From JARRQJ01 sp963810615 (GTDB taxonomy: Bacteria; Pseudomonadota; Gammaproteobacteria; DRLM01), in assembly GCA_963810615.1 (NCBI GenBank), contig CAWEOA010000008.1, forward strand, positions 372,001 to 436,000: a stretch of 64,000 nt of DNA, in the 5' to 3' direction. Shown in pieces: positions 44,321 through 52,325 of this stretch. The translations under genes and the position numbers were made by a program. Numbering within the stretch: the first letter of the stretch is position 1; every line of letters begins with the position of its first letter. Under the pieces are notes generated by a model. It was given only the letters and a program-made list of their open reading frames with translations, did not search any database and was not told where the DNA came from.

Positions 44321-45709
44321 ATGAAAACCAAAAAGACTATTCTGATGAAGACCGCAGCCTTGATATTGTTGGTCAATGCACTGGGGTTTGTGCAAGGCGC
44401 ACAGGCTGCATTACCGGCGCAAGACAGTCAAGGCGAGGTGCTGCCCAGTCTGGCGCCGATGCTGGACCGGGTGTTGCCCTCGGTGGTGAACATCGCTACT
44501 GAAAGCCGCGTGCGCGTACAAGACAATCCGCTATTGCAAGACCCGTTTTTCCGCCGTTTCTTCGGCGTCCCCGACATGCCGCGCGAGCGGAAAACCCAAG
44601 CGCTGGGTTCGGGAGTCATCGTTGACGCCAAGCACGGTTATGTGCTGACCAACAATCATGTGGTGGCGAAGGCCGATGAAATCACCGTGACCCTTAAGGA
44701 CGGACGCAGCCTCAATGCCAAGCTGGTGGGGACCGATCCCGAAACGGATGTGGCGGTGGTGCAGATCCCCGCCGACAATCTGAGCGCCGTGCCCTTGGCC
44801 GATTCCGATAAGTTGCGGGTGGGTGATTTCGTGGTGGCGATAGGCAATCCTTTCGGCTTGGGGCAAACCGTGACTTCCGGCATCGTCAGCGCGCTGGGGC
44901 GTACCGGTTTAGGGATCGAGGGTTATGAGGACTTTATCCAGACCGACGCCTCTATCAATCCCGGCAATTCCGGCGGGGCGCTGGTGAATTTGAAAGGCGA
45001 ATTGGTGGGCATCAACACGGCGATAATTGCACCGGGCGGCGGTAATGTGGGCATCGGGTTTGCCATCCCCGTCAACATGACCCAGCAGGTGATGACGCAA
45101 TTGATACAGCACGGCGAGGTGCATCGCGGTCGTGTCGGTTTGATGGTGCAGGACTTGACCCCGGATCTCGCCAAGGCCTTCGATATCAAGGAGACCCAAG
45201 GTGCCGTTATCTCCCAGGTGGTCAAGGATTCTCCCGCAGAGCGGGCGGGGTTGAAGGCGGGCGATGTGGTGATCAGCGTCAATGGCAAGCCGGTGATGAC
45301 CTCCAGCGAGCTACGCACTAGCATCGGCTTGCTGCCGGTGGGTGAGACGGTGACACTGGACGTGGTGCGTGACGGTAAGACGCGCACCATCAAGGTGACT
45401 ATCGCCGAAACCGTCCAGGACAAGCTGGCAGGAAAACGCATCAATCCGCGTCTGCAGGGTGCGACCTTTGGCGCGATTGAGGAAGGCAGCCCTGATTACG
45501 GTCATCTGAAAGGTATCGTGGTGGTGGATCTGGCGCCGGGGAGTCCGGCGTGGGCGGCGGGATTGCGCAAGAATGATGTCATCGTCTCGGTCAATCGTCG
45601 ACCGGTGGCAACCATAGCGGAATTCCAGAAGGCCATTCGAGGTAGCAATCGCGGTTTGCTGTTGAATATCCGCCGCGGTGACGGGGCGCTGTTTATCTTG
45701 ATTCAATAA
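44321..45709 (+). CDS. degQ: Periplasmic serine endoprotease of the DegP/DegQ (Do) family
   Basis: An HtrA protease that removes damaged envelope proteins. It has a signal peptide ending AQA (about 29) and a trypsin-like domain with triad His113 (TNNHVV), Asp143 (ETDVAV) and Ser217 (GNSGGA). Two PDZ domains follow (about 260-350 and 375-460). 462 residues is right for Do/DegQ. The long Q-linker of DegP is absent, so degQ is preferred over degP. It stands alone and ends in a clear terminator. Confidence 0.93.
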   Translation: MKTKKTILMKTAALILLVNALGFVQGAQAALPAQDSQGEVLPSLAPMLDRVLPSVVNIATESRVRVQDNPLLQDPFFRRFFGVPDMPRERKTQALGSGVIVDAKHGYVLTNNHVVAKADEITVTLKDGRSLNAKLVGTDPETDVAVVQIPADNLSAVPLADSDKLRVGDFVVAIGNPFGLGQTVTSGIVSALGRTGLGIEGYEDFIQTDASINPGNSGGALVNLKGELVGINTAIIAPGGGNVGIGFAIPVNMTQQVMTQLIQHGEVHRGRVGLMVQDLTPDLAKAFDIKETQGAVISQVVKDSPAERAGLKAGDVVISVNGKPVMTSSELRTSIGLLPVGETVTLDVVRDGKTRTIKVTIAETVQDKLAGKRINPRLQGATFGAIEEGSPDYGHLKGIVVVDLAPGSPAWAAGLRKNDVIVSVNRRPVATIAEFQKAIRGSNRGLLLNIRRGDGALFILIQ

Positions 45710-45717
45710 GTCGATCA

Positions 45718-45744
45718 GCCCCTCACCGGAGGTGAGGGGCTTTT
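45718..45744 (+). terminator. Rho-independent terminator after degQ
   Basis: GCCCCTCACC and GGTGAGGGGC form a perfect 10-bp stem with a GGA loop, followed by TTTT, eight bases after the degQ stop. Confidence 0.92.
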
Positions 45745-45785
45745 AATGCGTGACGCTAACGATCGCCCCGTCGGGTCATGCTGGA

Positions 45786-46748
45786 TCAAGATACAAGGTA
45801 GTCACTCATCCAGAGTCGCAGCTGTGACCATTCCCGGTCGTTGTCTACCATCTGCAGGTACACCCGCTCAATATCCGCCTTGGCGGTATGCATTTTGTCT
45901 ATTAAATCGCCAAGCGAGGCGTTCTCCATCGCTGCACCTAAAAAGGGTCGGCGCGAGTGCATCTTCAACAAAATTTTCTCCTGGACTTCCAAGTCATGCC
46001 AGTCGCCCAGATGTTGCTGAAGCCGGCGCAACCATATTAGGGCCTTTTCGGCATCGGGATGACCGAGTTCCTCGACAACTTCGAGCAAATAGCGCAAGCG
46101 CTTTGCCTTGATTCTAACGCTGTGAATGTTTGCGGGGTGCGGTTCGCGCGCTGAGCCGGCAACTTCGCCGCTAAAGTCCTGCCACAGTCGATTCAAAGTG
46201 GTATCCATAACCTTCGGCAGAGCCCGAGGGGAGGCCCCGGCATCGGTTTGTTGGCTGCCATTGTTCAATAGGCTTTTCAATTGTGAGCAAAGGCCCGGCA
46301 CGTCTTCTCTATCGAGTCGCACCTGCGCTTTTTTCATTAATTTGACGCGGCGCTGCGTAAGCCGATCATGAATTTCGATCAATAGCGGCCGCTGCGTAAG
46401 CCGTTTGGATTTCAAGCGCTTGTCTATGGAGGCGATGAAGACGTCATAATCCCTGAGCTTGCCCAAGATGCGGCGTGAACGACGGAGACGGCCTCGCAGA
46501 CGGCGAATGGCGGCAGGGCGGGGAGCCGGGTAGAGATAATCGAGGATTTGTTGCAGGCGCCGGCTGGCCACTCGGATATCGTGAACGGCTTTGGGTTTAC
46601 CCATGTGCCCCGTCTTGGAGATCAGGATGGAGAAATGCCGGAGTCGCTGCAGACCCAGCTTGCGCACCATGAACGAATCTTGAGGGCCGAGGCGAGGGAC
46701 GGCGCGTGACTTCGAGCGGGATGACGTTTTGGGTTTTATGGCGTTCAT
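45786..46748 (-). CDS. CHAD-domain polyphosphate-binding protein
   Basis: A 320-residue, strongly basic protein made of a CHAD helical bundle: HDIRVASRRLQQIL, RRLRGRLRRSRRILGKLRDY DVF pattern, and a second repeat with SVRIKAKRLRYLLEVVEEL and WLRRLQQHLGDWHDL. The conserved His/Arg/Lys residues line a surface that binds inorganic polyphosphate in characterised CHAD proteins. There is no triphosphatase (CYTH) domain. Divergence from sixA-ppx and nearness to ppk support a polyphosphate role, for example in granule association. Confidence 0.9.
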   Translation of the reverse strand: MNAIKPKTSSRSKSRAVPRLGPQDSFMVRKLGLQRLRHFSILISKTGHMGKPKAVHDIRVASRRLQQILDYLYPAPRPAAIRRLRGRLRRSRRILGKLRDYDVFIASIDKRLKSKRLTQRPLLIEIHDRLTQRRVKLMKKAQVRLDREDVPGLCSQLKSLLNNGSQQTDAGASPRALPKVMDTTLNRLWQDFSGEVAGSAREPHPANIHSVRIKAKRLRYLLEVVEELGHPDAEKALIWLRRLQQHLGDWHDLEVQEKILLKMHSRRPFLGAAMENASLGDLIDKMHTAKADIERVYLQMVDNDREWSQLRLWMSDYLVS

Positions 46749-47098
46749 CAGCTATCTTGGCTCTGCAATTATTCTTTATGATAGTGAAATTTCATTCATT
46801 TGAGAGTCGAGATAGGCGCAGGGAGGCTGATTTAATGGTCAAGCTCCGGCCTCGAGCTATAGGGGCTGGGTAATGTAATACATTTGTCACATAGTCCGGT
46901 TATCTTGCTGAGGTTATCGTAGCCTGCTTAGGCAATTCCGCGATTATTCCCTACCATTGCTTGTTACCCACCCACTATCCGGTGATGTCGTGGCCGTTCA
47001 GTAGCAGGCCGCTCGTACTAGACCGTCGAGAGAAGCGCACAAACGTTCACGTATCTGTAATAATGTCTCCAGTTGGTTCAGAGACCTCGGATAAGCAC
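46749..47098. other. Intergenic region between CHAD gene and sixA
   Basis: A 350-bp divergent promoter region. It contains a PhoB-box-like promoter reading toward sixA (46873-46906). An open frame extends sixA upstream to 46961 but has no ribosome site and unrelated sequence. Nothing else was recognised. Confidence 0.5.
46873..46906 (+). promoter_or_regulatory. Candidate Pho box and -10 element for sixA-ppx
   Basis: ATGTAATACATTTGTCAC (46873-46890) has two 7-bp repeats spaced by 4 bp. Its second repeat, TTGTCAC, equals that of the E. coli phoA Pho box, and 14 of 18 positions agree with phoA (compared from memory). TATCTT starts exactly 10 bp after the box, the usual place for a -10 element in PhoB-activated promoters. 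Confidence 0.55.
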
Positions 47099-47602
47099 AT
47101 GGATATGGCAAGCGCAAAGCAGATCGTCGTGGTGCGACATGCCATCGCCGAGGAGGCGCAAGCGGATCAGCCCGATGCGCAGAGAGCGTTGACCGTCAAA
47201 GGTAAGAAGAAGATGGCCAAAGGCGCGCGGGGATTGAGAACTATTTTCCCGCACGCCGATTTCATCGCCCACAGCCCCTTGCTGCGCGCCCGGCAAACGG
47301 CTGAAATCCTGGCGACCTGCTATCCGGGCGTATCGCTGCACGAGACAACGGTGTTGTCGCCGGGAAAGGGGGCCGCCGCCTTAAATGCATGGTTGCGGCA
47401 ACAGTCGGTGGAGCGCTTGATTTTGGTTGGGCACGAGCCGGATCTGAGCCGCTGGTTGTGTGTCGTCCTCAGCGGGAGAAGAAAAGCCTTCGTCGAGTTC
47501 GGCAAGGCTTCGGCCTGCTTGGTGGAGATGCCGTCACAGCCGGGGCAGGCGCGGCTCGAATGGTTTTTGACCCCGGACTTGCTGCGAGCTTTGCGCAAAT
47601 GA
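47099..47602 (+). CDS. sixA: SixA-type phosphohistidine phosphatase (histidine phosphatase family)
   Basis: A 167-residue histidine-phosphatase fold protein. The catalytic motif is VVVRHAIAEEA, with the RHA form typical of SixA, and a second conserved His lies in LVGHEPDLSRW. The IAHSPLLRARQTAEIL segment is diagnostic. Start at the ATG at 47099 (or 47105); the longer frame adds sequence with no similarity to the family. SixA acts on phosphohistidine proteins, but in this setting it may handle phosphate metabolites. It is 34 bp from ppx. Confidence 0.88.
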   Translation: MDMASAKQIVVVRHAIAEEAQADQPDAQRALTVKGKKKMAKGARGLRTIFPHADFIAHSPLLRARQTAEILATCYPGVSLHETTVLSPGKGAAALNAWLRQQSVERLILVGHEPDLSRWLCVVLSGRRKAFVEFGKASACLVEMPSQPGQARLEWFLTPDLLRALRK

Positions 47603-47636
47603 AAGCGGGACGTGGTCACCGCTGTGCAGGTGGGCA

Positions 47637-49160
47637 ATGAGCGCGGATAAGATGGAGTTGCAGCGACAAGATTCACAGCAGACCGAGGTGGCGGCGATTG
47701 ACCTGGGTTCGAACAGCTTTCACATGGTCATCGCCCACATCAAGAACGGTCAGCTTAAGATCATCGATCGCCTGCGCGAGCCGGTGCGGCTCGCCGACGG
47801 TCTGGATGAAAAGCAGAGCCTGGCTGAGGAGGCGCAAAGCCGCGCCCTTGCATGTTTGGAACGCTTCGGCCAGCGTCTCGTCAACGTTCCCCAGGGCTGT
47901 GTGAGGGCGGTGGGTACCAATACCCTGCGCAGCGCCGGTAACAGTCCCGAGTTTATTGTCAAGGCCGAGCGCTTGCTGGGTCATCCCATCGAGGTCGTTT
48001 CAGGCACGGAAGAGGCGCGCCTGATCTATCAGGGCGTATTTAACAGCCTGGCCCTGGACGAAAAGAAACGCCTGGTGATCGACATCGGCGGCGGCAGTAC
48101 CGAGTTGATCGTCGGCAAGGGCGCCAAGCCCAGCCTCATGGAAAGCCTGAGCATGGGCTGCGTTTCCATGTCGCGTCGTTACTTCAAAGAGGGCGCGATT
48201 ACCGCCGCGGCATGGGAGAAGGCGTTGTTGTTTGCGCTGCTCGAACTCGAACCTAAAATCGCCGCTTATCGTAAGCAGGGATGGGATGCCGCGGTAGGCG
48301 CGTCCGGAACTATCCGCGCCATCGATAAGGTCATTCAGTCCGCCGGCTGGGAGCACGAGGGTATCACCTTATCGGCGCTACGGCGCATGCAACGCGCCTT
48401 ACTCGATGCCGGTCATATCAATCGCCTGAAGATGTCGGGGTTGAGCCAGGATCGGGCCGCGGTTTTCCCCGGTGGCGTCGTGATTCTGCTGGCATGTTTC
48501 GAGGCCCTGGGTATTAAACAGATGCGGGTCGCGGACGGCGCCCTGCGCGAGGGTTTGCTCTACGATTTGCAGGGTCGTATCGGCCATAACGATATCCGCA
48601 GCCAAAGCGTGCAGTACCTGGCGGCGCGCTATCACGTGGACACGGACCAGGCGGCACGGGTGGTGAAAACCGCGCAACGCTGTTTAAAGCAATTGGCACG
48701 CGACTGGGGCTTGGAGTATGAATCCTGTGCCCGTTGGCTCGCCTGGGCGGCGACGCTGCACGAGATCGGCCTGGACATCGCCCACAACCAGTACCATAAG
48801 CATGGTGCCTATGTGATCGAAAACGCCGACCTCGCCGGTTTTTCCCTGCAGGAGCAAAAATTGGTAGCGCTGCTGGTGCTGGCCCATAGACGCAGATTTC
48901 CCGTCAAGGCCATTAACGAGTTGCGCCAAGCCAGGACCAAAGTGATACAAGGGCTGGCGATACTGCTGCGCCTGGCGACGCTATTGCATCGTAGCCGCAG
49001 CAGCAAGGAGTTGCCGTCTTTCAAACTGAAGGCAGAGAAGAAGACTTTGTCTTTGGTTTTTCCGAAGCAGTGGCTTGATGCCCATCCTTTGACGCGGGCC
49101 GATCTCGAGCAGGAGGCGGACTATCTGGCTGAGCTTGGAGTAAAACTGGTGTTTCATTGA
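47637..49160 (+). CDS. ppx: Exopolyphosphatase / pppGpp phosphohydrolase (Ppx/GppA family)
   Basis: Degrades polyphosphate from the ends and may hydrolyse pppGpp. The 507 residues show the two actin-like nucleotide-binding motifs AIDLGSNSFHMVIAH (near 20) and VIDIGGGSTELIVGKG, SGTEEARLIYQGV between them, and a C-terminal HD-type helical domain (about 320-500, with TLHEIGLDIAHNQYHKHGAY). Ppx and GppA cannot be separated here with certainty; ppk alongside favours Ppx. The last 140 bp overlap the ppk 3' end on the opposite strand. Confidence 0.93.
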   Translation: MSADKMELQRQDSQQTEVAAIDLGSNSFHMVIAHIKNGQLKIIDRLREPVRLADGLDEKQSLAEEAQSRALACLERFGQRLVNVPQGCVRAVGTNTLRSAGNSPEFIVKAERLLGHPIEVVSGTEEARLIYQGVFNSLALDEKKRLVIDIGGGSTELIVGKGAKPSLMESLSMGCVSMSRRYFKEGAITAAAWEKALLFALLELEPKIAAYRKQGWDAAVGASGTIRAIDKVIQSAGWEHEGITLSALRRMQRALLDAGHINRLKMSGLSQDRAAVFPGGVVILLACFEALGIKQMRVADGALREGLLYDLQGRIGHNDIRSQSVQYLAARYHVDTDQAARVVKTAQRCLKQLARDWGLEYESCARWLAWAATLHEIGLDIAHNQYHKHGAYVIENADLAGFSLQEQKLVALLVLAHRRRFPVKAINELRQARTKVIQGLAILLRLATLLHRSRSSKELPSFKLKAEKKTLSLVFPKQWLDAHPLTRADLEQEADYLAELGVKLVFH

Positions 49161-51243
49161 TGGCGATTTGTTTTTCGGAAAGCTTCATCAGTAAATTTCT
49201 CTGCACGTTGATCGCCGCCTCGCCTTCAGCCGGGCTTATGCGCTCGTAACATCCGTCCGCTTGCAGCGCCCAGGCATTCTGATTGTCCTTGAGATAATCT
49301 TCCAGGTCCTTGATGACCCGTTCCCGGAGTTTGGGGTCTTGCAATGGATAACAAACTTCCACGCGTTTGAACATATTGCGGTCCATCCAGTCGGCGCTGG
49401 AGCATAGGACCTCAGGCTGGCCGTTGTTTGCGAAGAAAAACACCCGGCTGTGTTCGAGAAAACGCCCGATAATAGACCGCACGCGAATGTTTTCCGATAT
49501 CCCCGCCATGCCCGGACGCAAACAGCACATGCCGCGTACGATCAGGTCAATTTGCACGCCGGCGGCGGAGGCGTGATACATTTCCTGAATCAATAGCGGT
49601 TCGACCAGCGAGTTCACCTTGATGATGATGCGGGCGCACTGACCATCGCGGGCATGTTTCATCTCGCGCTGGATACGTTGCAGCAAGCCGGAGTGCAGGG
49701 TGAACGGCGATTGCAACAGGCGGTTGAGACGGGACACCTTGCCGAGACTGGTCAGCTGGAGGAAGATGCGATGCACATCTTCGCCTATGGCCTTGTCGCA
49801 GGTCAGCAGGGAATAATCGGTATAGACCCGGCTGGTGTAGGAGTGATAATTGCCCGTGCCGAGATGAATGTAATCCTGCAGTCGATTGTTCTCCCGCCGT
49901 ACTACCAGCATCATCTTCGCATGGGTTTTATAGTCGACGATGCCGTACACCACATGAGCGCCGGCCTCTTGCAGGCGGGTGGCGAGGGCGACATTGGCTT
50001 CTTCATCGAAGCGGGCGCGCAATTCCACCACCACGCTCACCTCTTTACCCGCCCGTGCCGCGGCCACCAAAGCATCGACGATCGCCGAGCTTGGGTCGGT
50101 ACGATAAAGCGTCTGCTTGATGGCCAGCACTTGCGGATCCGCCGCCGCCTGGCGGATGAAATCTATGATGATCGCGAAGGATTCGAAGGGGTGATGCAAT
50201 AATATGTCTTGCGCGCTTATCGTCGCGAATATGTCGTGACTTCCGGAAAACCGCGCCGGCAAGGCCGGAGTGAACGGTGTGTAATAGAGCGCGGGGCGGT
50301 CTATTTTTTCCAGTATCCCCAGCAGGCGATTGAGATTGACGGGGCCGTCGACTTTATAAAGATCATCACTGGTGAGTTCAAAGCGGTTGAGCAGGAAGGT
50401 GATGATGTCATCGGGACAGTTATCGGCCACTTCCAGGCGCACCGTGTCGCCGAAATGGCGGGTGAGCAACTCGCCTTTTACCGCTCTCAGCAAATCCTGG
50501 GTCTCTTCCTCGTCCACGAACAGATCACTATTGCGGGTGACACGGAACTGGTAACAGCCTTTGACTTTCATGCCGTGAAATAATTGATCCACGTAGGCAT
50601 GAATGACCGAAGACAGAAATACGAAATCGTGAGGGCCGCTGCCCGTCTCTTCCGCAGGCAGCCAGATGATCCGGTGTAAGGCGCGGGGCACCTGGACTAT
50701 GGCGAAACGGCTGTTGCGGCCGAAGGCGTCTTTGCCGCTGAGCGATACGATGAAGTTGAGGCTCTTGTTGAGGATGCGCGGAAAGGGGTGCGCGGGGTCC
50801 AGTCCCAGGGGGCTGAGGATGGGCAGTAGTTCATTATTGAACAGCTTGCGCAGCCAGACATCCTGGGCTTCACTCCAATGGGTGCGGCGCAGCGCCCGGA
50901 TGCCGTGTTCGCTCAATTGCGGGATCAAGGCCTCGTTGAGGATGCGGTACTGCTCCGCAATCATCTGGCCGACGTTTTGGCGAATGATCTTCAGCGTTTC
51001 CAGGGGGCTTAAGCCATCGGGGCCGCTGCGGATGCTGCCGGCCTCTGCGAGACTCTTCAGCCCGGCGACGCGTATCTCAAAGAATTCATCGAGATTGGTG
51101 GACGAGATACACAGGAAACGTACCCGCTCCAACAGGGGGACATTTTCATCCTTGGCCTGTTCCAGCACGCGGCGGTTGAATTCTAATAAACTAAGTTCCC
51201 GATTTATATAGAGATCGGGAGATTTTACGTTAGTATCGTTCAT
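49021..51243 (-). CDS. ppk1: Polyphosphate kinase 1
   Basis: Reversibly polymerises the gamma-phosphate of ATP into polyphosphate. The 740-residue chain has the N-terminal domain (YINRELSLLEFNRRVLEQA), the head domain and the two phospholipase-D-like catalytic domains, with the phospho-His in KTHAKMMLVVRRE and the motif HLGTGNYHSYTSRVYTDYSL. The second catalytic domain shows NSLVEPLLIQEMYHAS AAGVQIDLIVRGMCCLRPG. The C-terminal 45 or so residues are Pro/Ser/Lys-rich and encoded antisense to the ppx end. A Pho box lies upstream. Confidence 0.95.
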   Translation of the reverse strand: MNDTNVKSPDLYINRELSLLEFNRRVLEQAKDENVPLLERVRFLCISSTNLDEFFEIRVAGLKSLAEAGSIRSGPDGLSPLETLKIIRQNVGQMIAEQYRILNEALIPQLSEHGIRALRRTHWSEAQDVWLRKLFNNELLPILSPLGLDPAHPFPRILNKSLNFIVSLSGKDAFGRNSRFAIVQVPRALHRIIWLPAEETGSGPHDFVFLSSVIHAYVDQLFHGMKVKGCYQFRVTRNSDLFVDEEETQDLLRAVKGELLTRHFGDTVRLEVADNCPDDIITFLLNRFELTSDDLYKVDGPVNLNRLLGILEKIDRPALYYTPFTPALPARFSGSHDIFATISAQDILLHHPFESFAIIIDFIRQAAADPQVLAIKQTLYRTDPSSAIVDALVAAARAGKEVSVVVELRARFDEEANVALATRLQEAGAHVVYGIVDYKTHAKMMLVVRRENNRLQDYIHLGTGNYHSYTSRVYTDYSLLTCDKAIGEDVHRIFLQLTSLGKVSRLNRLLQSPFTLHSGLLQRIQREMKHARDGQCARIIIKVNSLVEPLLIQEMYHASAAGVQIDLIVRGMCCLRPGMAGISENIRVRSIIGRFLEHSRVFFFANNGQPEVLCSSADWMDRNMFKRVEVCYPLQDPKLRERVIKDLEDYLKDNQNAWALQADGCYERISPAEGEAAINVQRNLLMKLSEKQIAINETPVLLQAQPDSPPPARDRPASKDGHQATASEKPKTKSSSLPSV

Positions 51244-51271
51244 GGTATGGGGCGGGACCTGAGTCCTGCAT

Positions 51272-51305
51272 ACACTATTGCACTACTGTGACAATAGTGT
51301 GACAC
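51272..51305 (-). promoter_or_regulatory. Candidate Pho box and -10 element for ppk1
   Basis: On the minus strand GTGTCACACTATTGTCAC (plus coordinates 51288-51305) consists of two TGTCAC-containing 7-mers with exact 11-bp periodicity; the second repeat TTGTCAC equals that of the E. coli phoA box. TAGTGT begins 10 bp after the box. A 9-bp inverted repeat (ACACTATTG/CAATAGTGT, 51272-51300) overlaps it. The site ends about 45 bp before the ppk1 start. Confidence 0.65.
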
Positions 51306-51436
51306 GAAATGGGGTGCAGATATCCAATAATCCGGACGGAATGTTTGGGTAGCCTCAAGGCCCGCTATCCTTAGGTTATGGGAGAAGGATGCGCCAGCGT
51401 CATTATAAACGGTTATTCATCAAGATATTGCCTTGC

Positions 51437-52237
51437 TCACCAGGGTTGCAGCCAGCTGAGAGTCATACCCGAGGCGGTGGGGATGAACCACCAACCTGCC
51501 TGTTGCCGATGGCCTGGAGCGGCATCGTCTGCCAGCAGGCTCCCCACGCTGTACCCTAAGCCCGCTCCGAACACCACGTCGGACAACCAATGCTGGGATT
51601 CGTAGACCCGGGAGTATGTGACCAGGCTGGCGGCGCCATAGGCGCCCAGGCGTTGCAGGGGTGTCAATTGCGGCGACAACACCCGCGCTGCGGCGAAGGC
51701 TGCCGTCGCATGGGCGGAGGGAAAGGATTGATGCTTGTCCTGCCACGACCATCCGGAAAAATCATGGGCGTCGGCGCCGGTAAAAGGGCGGGGGCGGCCG
51801 ACAATGACCTTGATGCCGCCCGCGATCAATGAGGAATACACCACCGCCTCCCCCATCTTGAAACCGGTGCGGCTGAGGGTGTCGTTGGGCACTAGCTGCC
51901 CGGCGCCCCAGACGGCCGCGGAGTATCCCGCTAATGCCAGCGGCGACAGGACATCTCCCACGCCTTGCATGACATCACCCATTGCTTTGTGGTGATGGCG
52001 GTCGTAATAGTCCGCGACGTTTTGGTCGGTCGTCGTCATCAGGGCTGCGGTGATCACCGTCAGCCCCGCGGCTTTTTGCCACTGCGGCGTCTGCCAATGC
52101 AAAGGCGCGGTCACGACCGTTTGTCCATCGTGAAAAAATTCATTGCTCCAGTCCGCCAGGGATTCCTGGGCCGCGGTGGCAGGAGTGATGAAGATCCCGG
52201 CCATTAGCGGCAAGGCGGATAGGAGTCTGGAGATCAT
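51437..52237 (-). CDS. PAP2-family membrane-associated phosphatase
   Basis: A type 2 phosphatidic-acid phosphatase-like protein, 266 residues from the ATG at 52237. The signal peptide (RLLSALPLMAGIFITPATAA) begins here, and a terminator hairpin lies inside the longer frame, which argues against the upstream GTG at 52297. All three PAP2 motifs are present: KVIVGRPRPF, SFPSAHATAAF and SRVYESQHWLSDVVFGAGLG. Likely substrates are lipid phosphates or undecaprenyl pyrophosphate; which one cannot be told. Confidence 0.88.
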   Translation of the reverse strand: MISRLLSALPLMAGIFITPATAAQESLADWSNEFFHDGQTVVTAPLHWQTPQWQKAAGLTVITAALMTTTDQNVADYYDRHHHKAMGDVMQGVGDVLSPLALAGYSAAVWGAGQLVPNDTLSRTGFKMGEAVVYSSLIAGGIKVIVGRPRPFTGADAHDFSGWSWQDKHQSFPSAHATAAFAAARVLSPQLTPLQRLGAYGAASLVTYSRVYESQHWLSDVVFGAGLGYSVGSLLADDAAPGHRQQAGWWFIPTASGMTLSWLQPW

Positions 52238-52281
52238 GCGCGAGAAGTCGTATTGATAATTATGATTACAGTCGGACAAAG

Positions 52282-52305
52282 AAAACGGGGCTTGCACCCC
52301 GTTTC
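52282..52305 (-). terminator. Rho-independent terminator after sat
   Basis: AAACGGGG and CCCCGTTT form an 8-bp stem with a 6-nt loop; on the minus strand it is followed by a T-rich run. It lies 22 bases after the sat stop and would separate sat from the PAP2 gene. Confidence 0.8.
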
Positions 52306-52325
52306 ACTTGATCCATGCCCGGCCC

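Noticed and set aside
46961..47098. 46-codon N-terminal extension of SixA
   Set aside because: SixA proteins begin just before the RHA motif; the extension has no ribosome site and odd composition.
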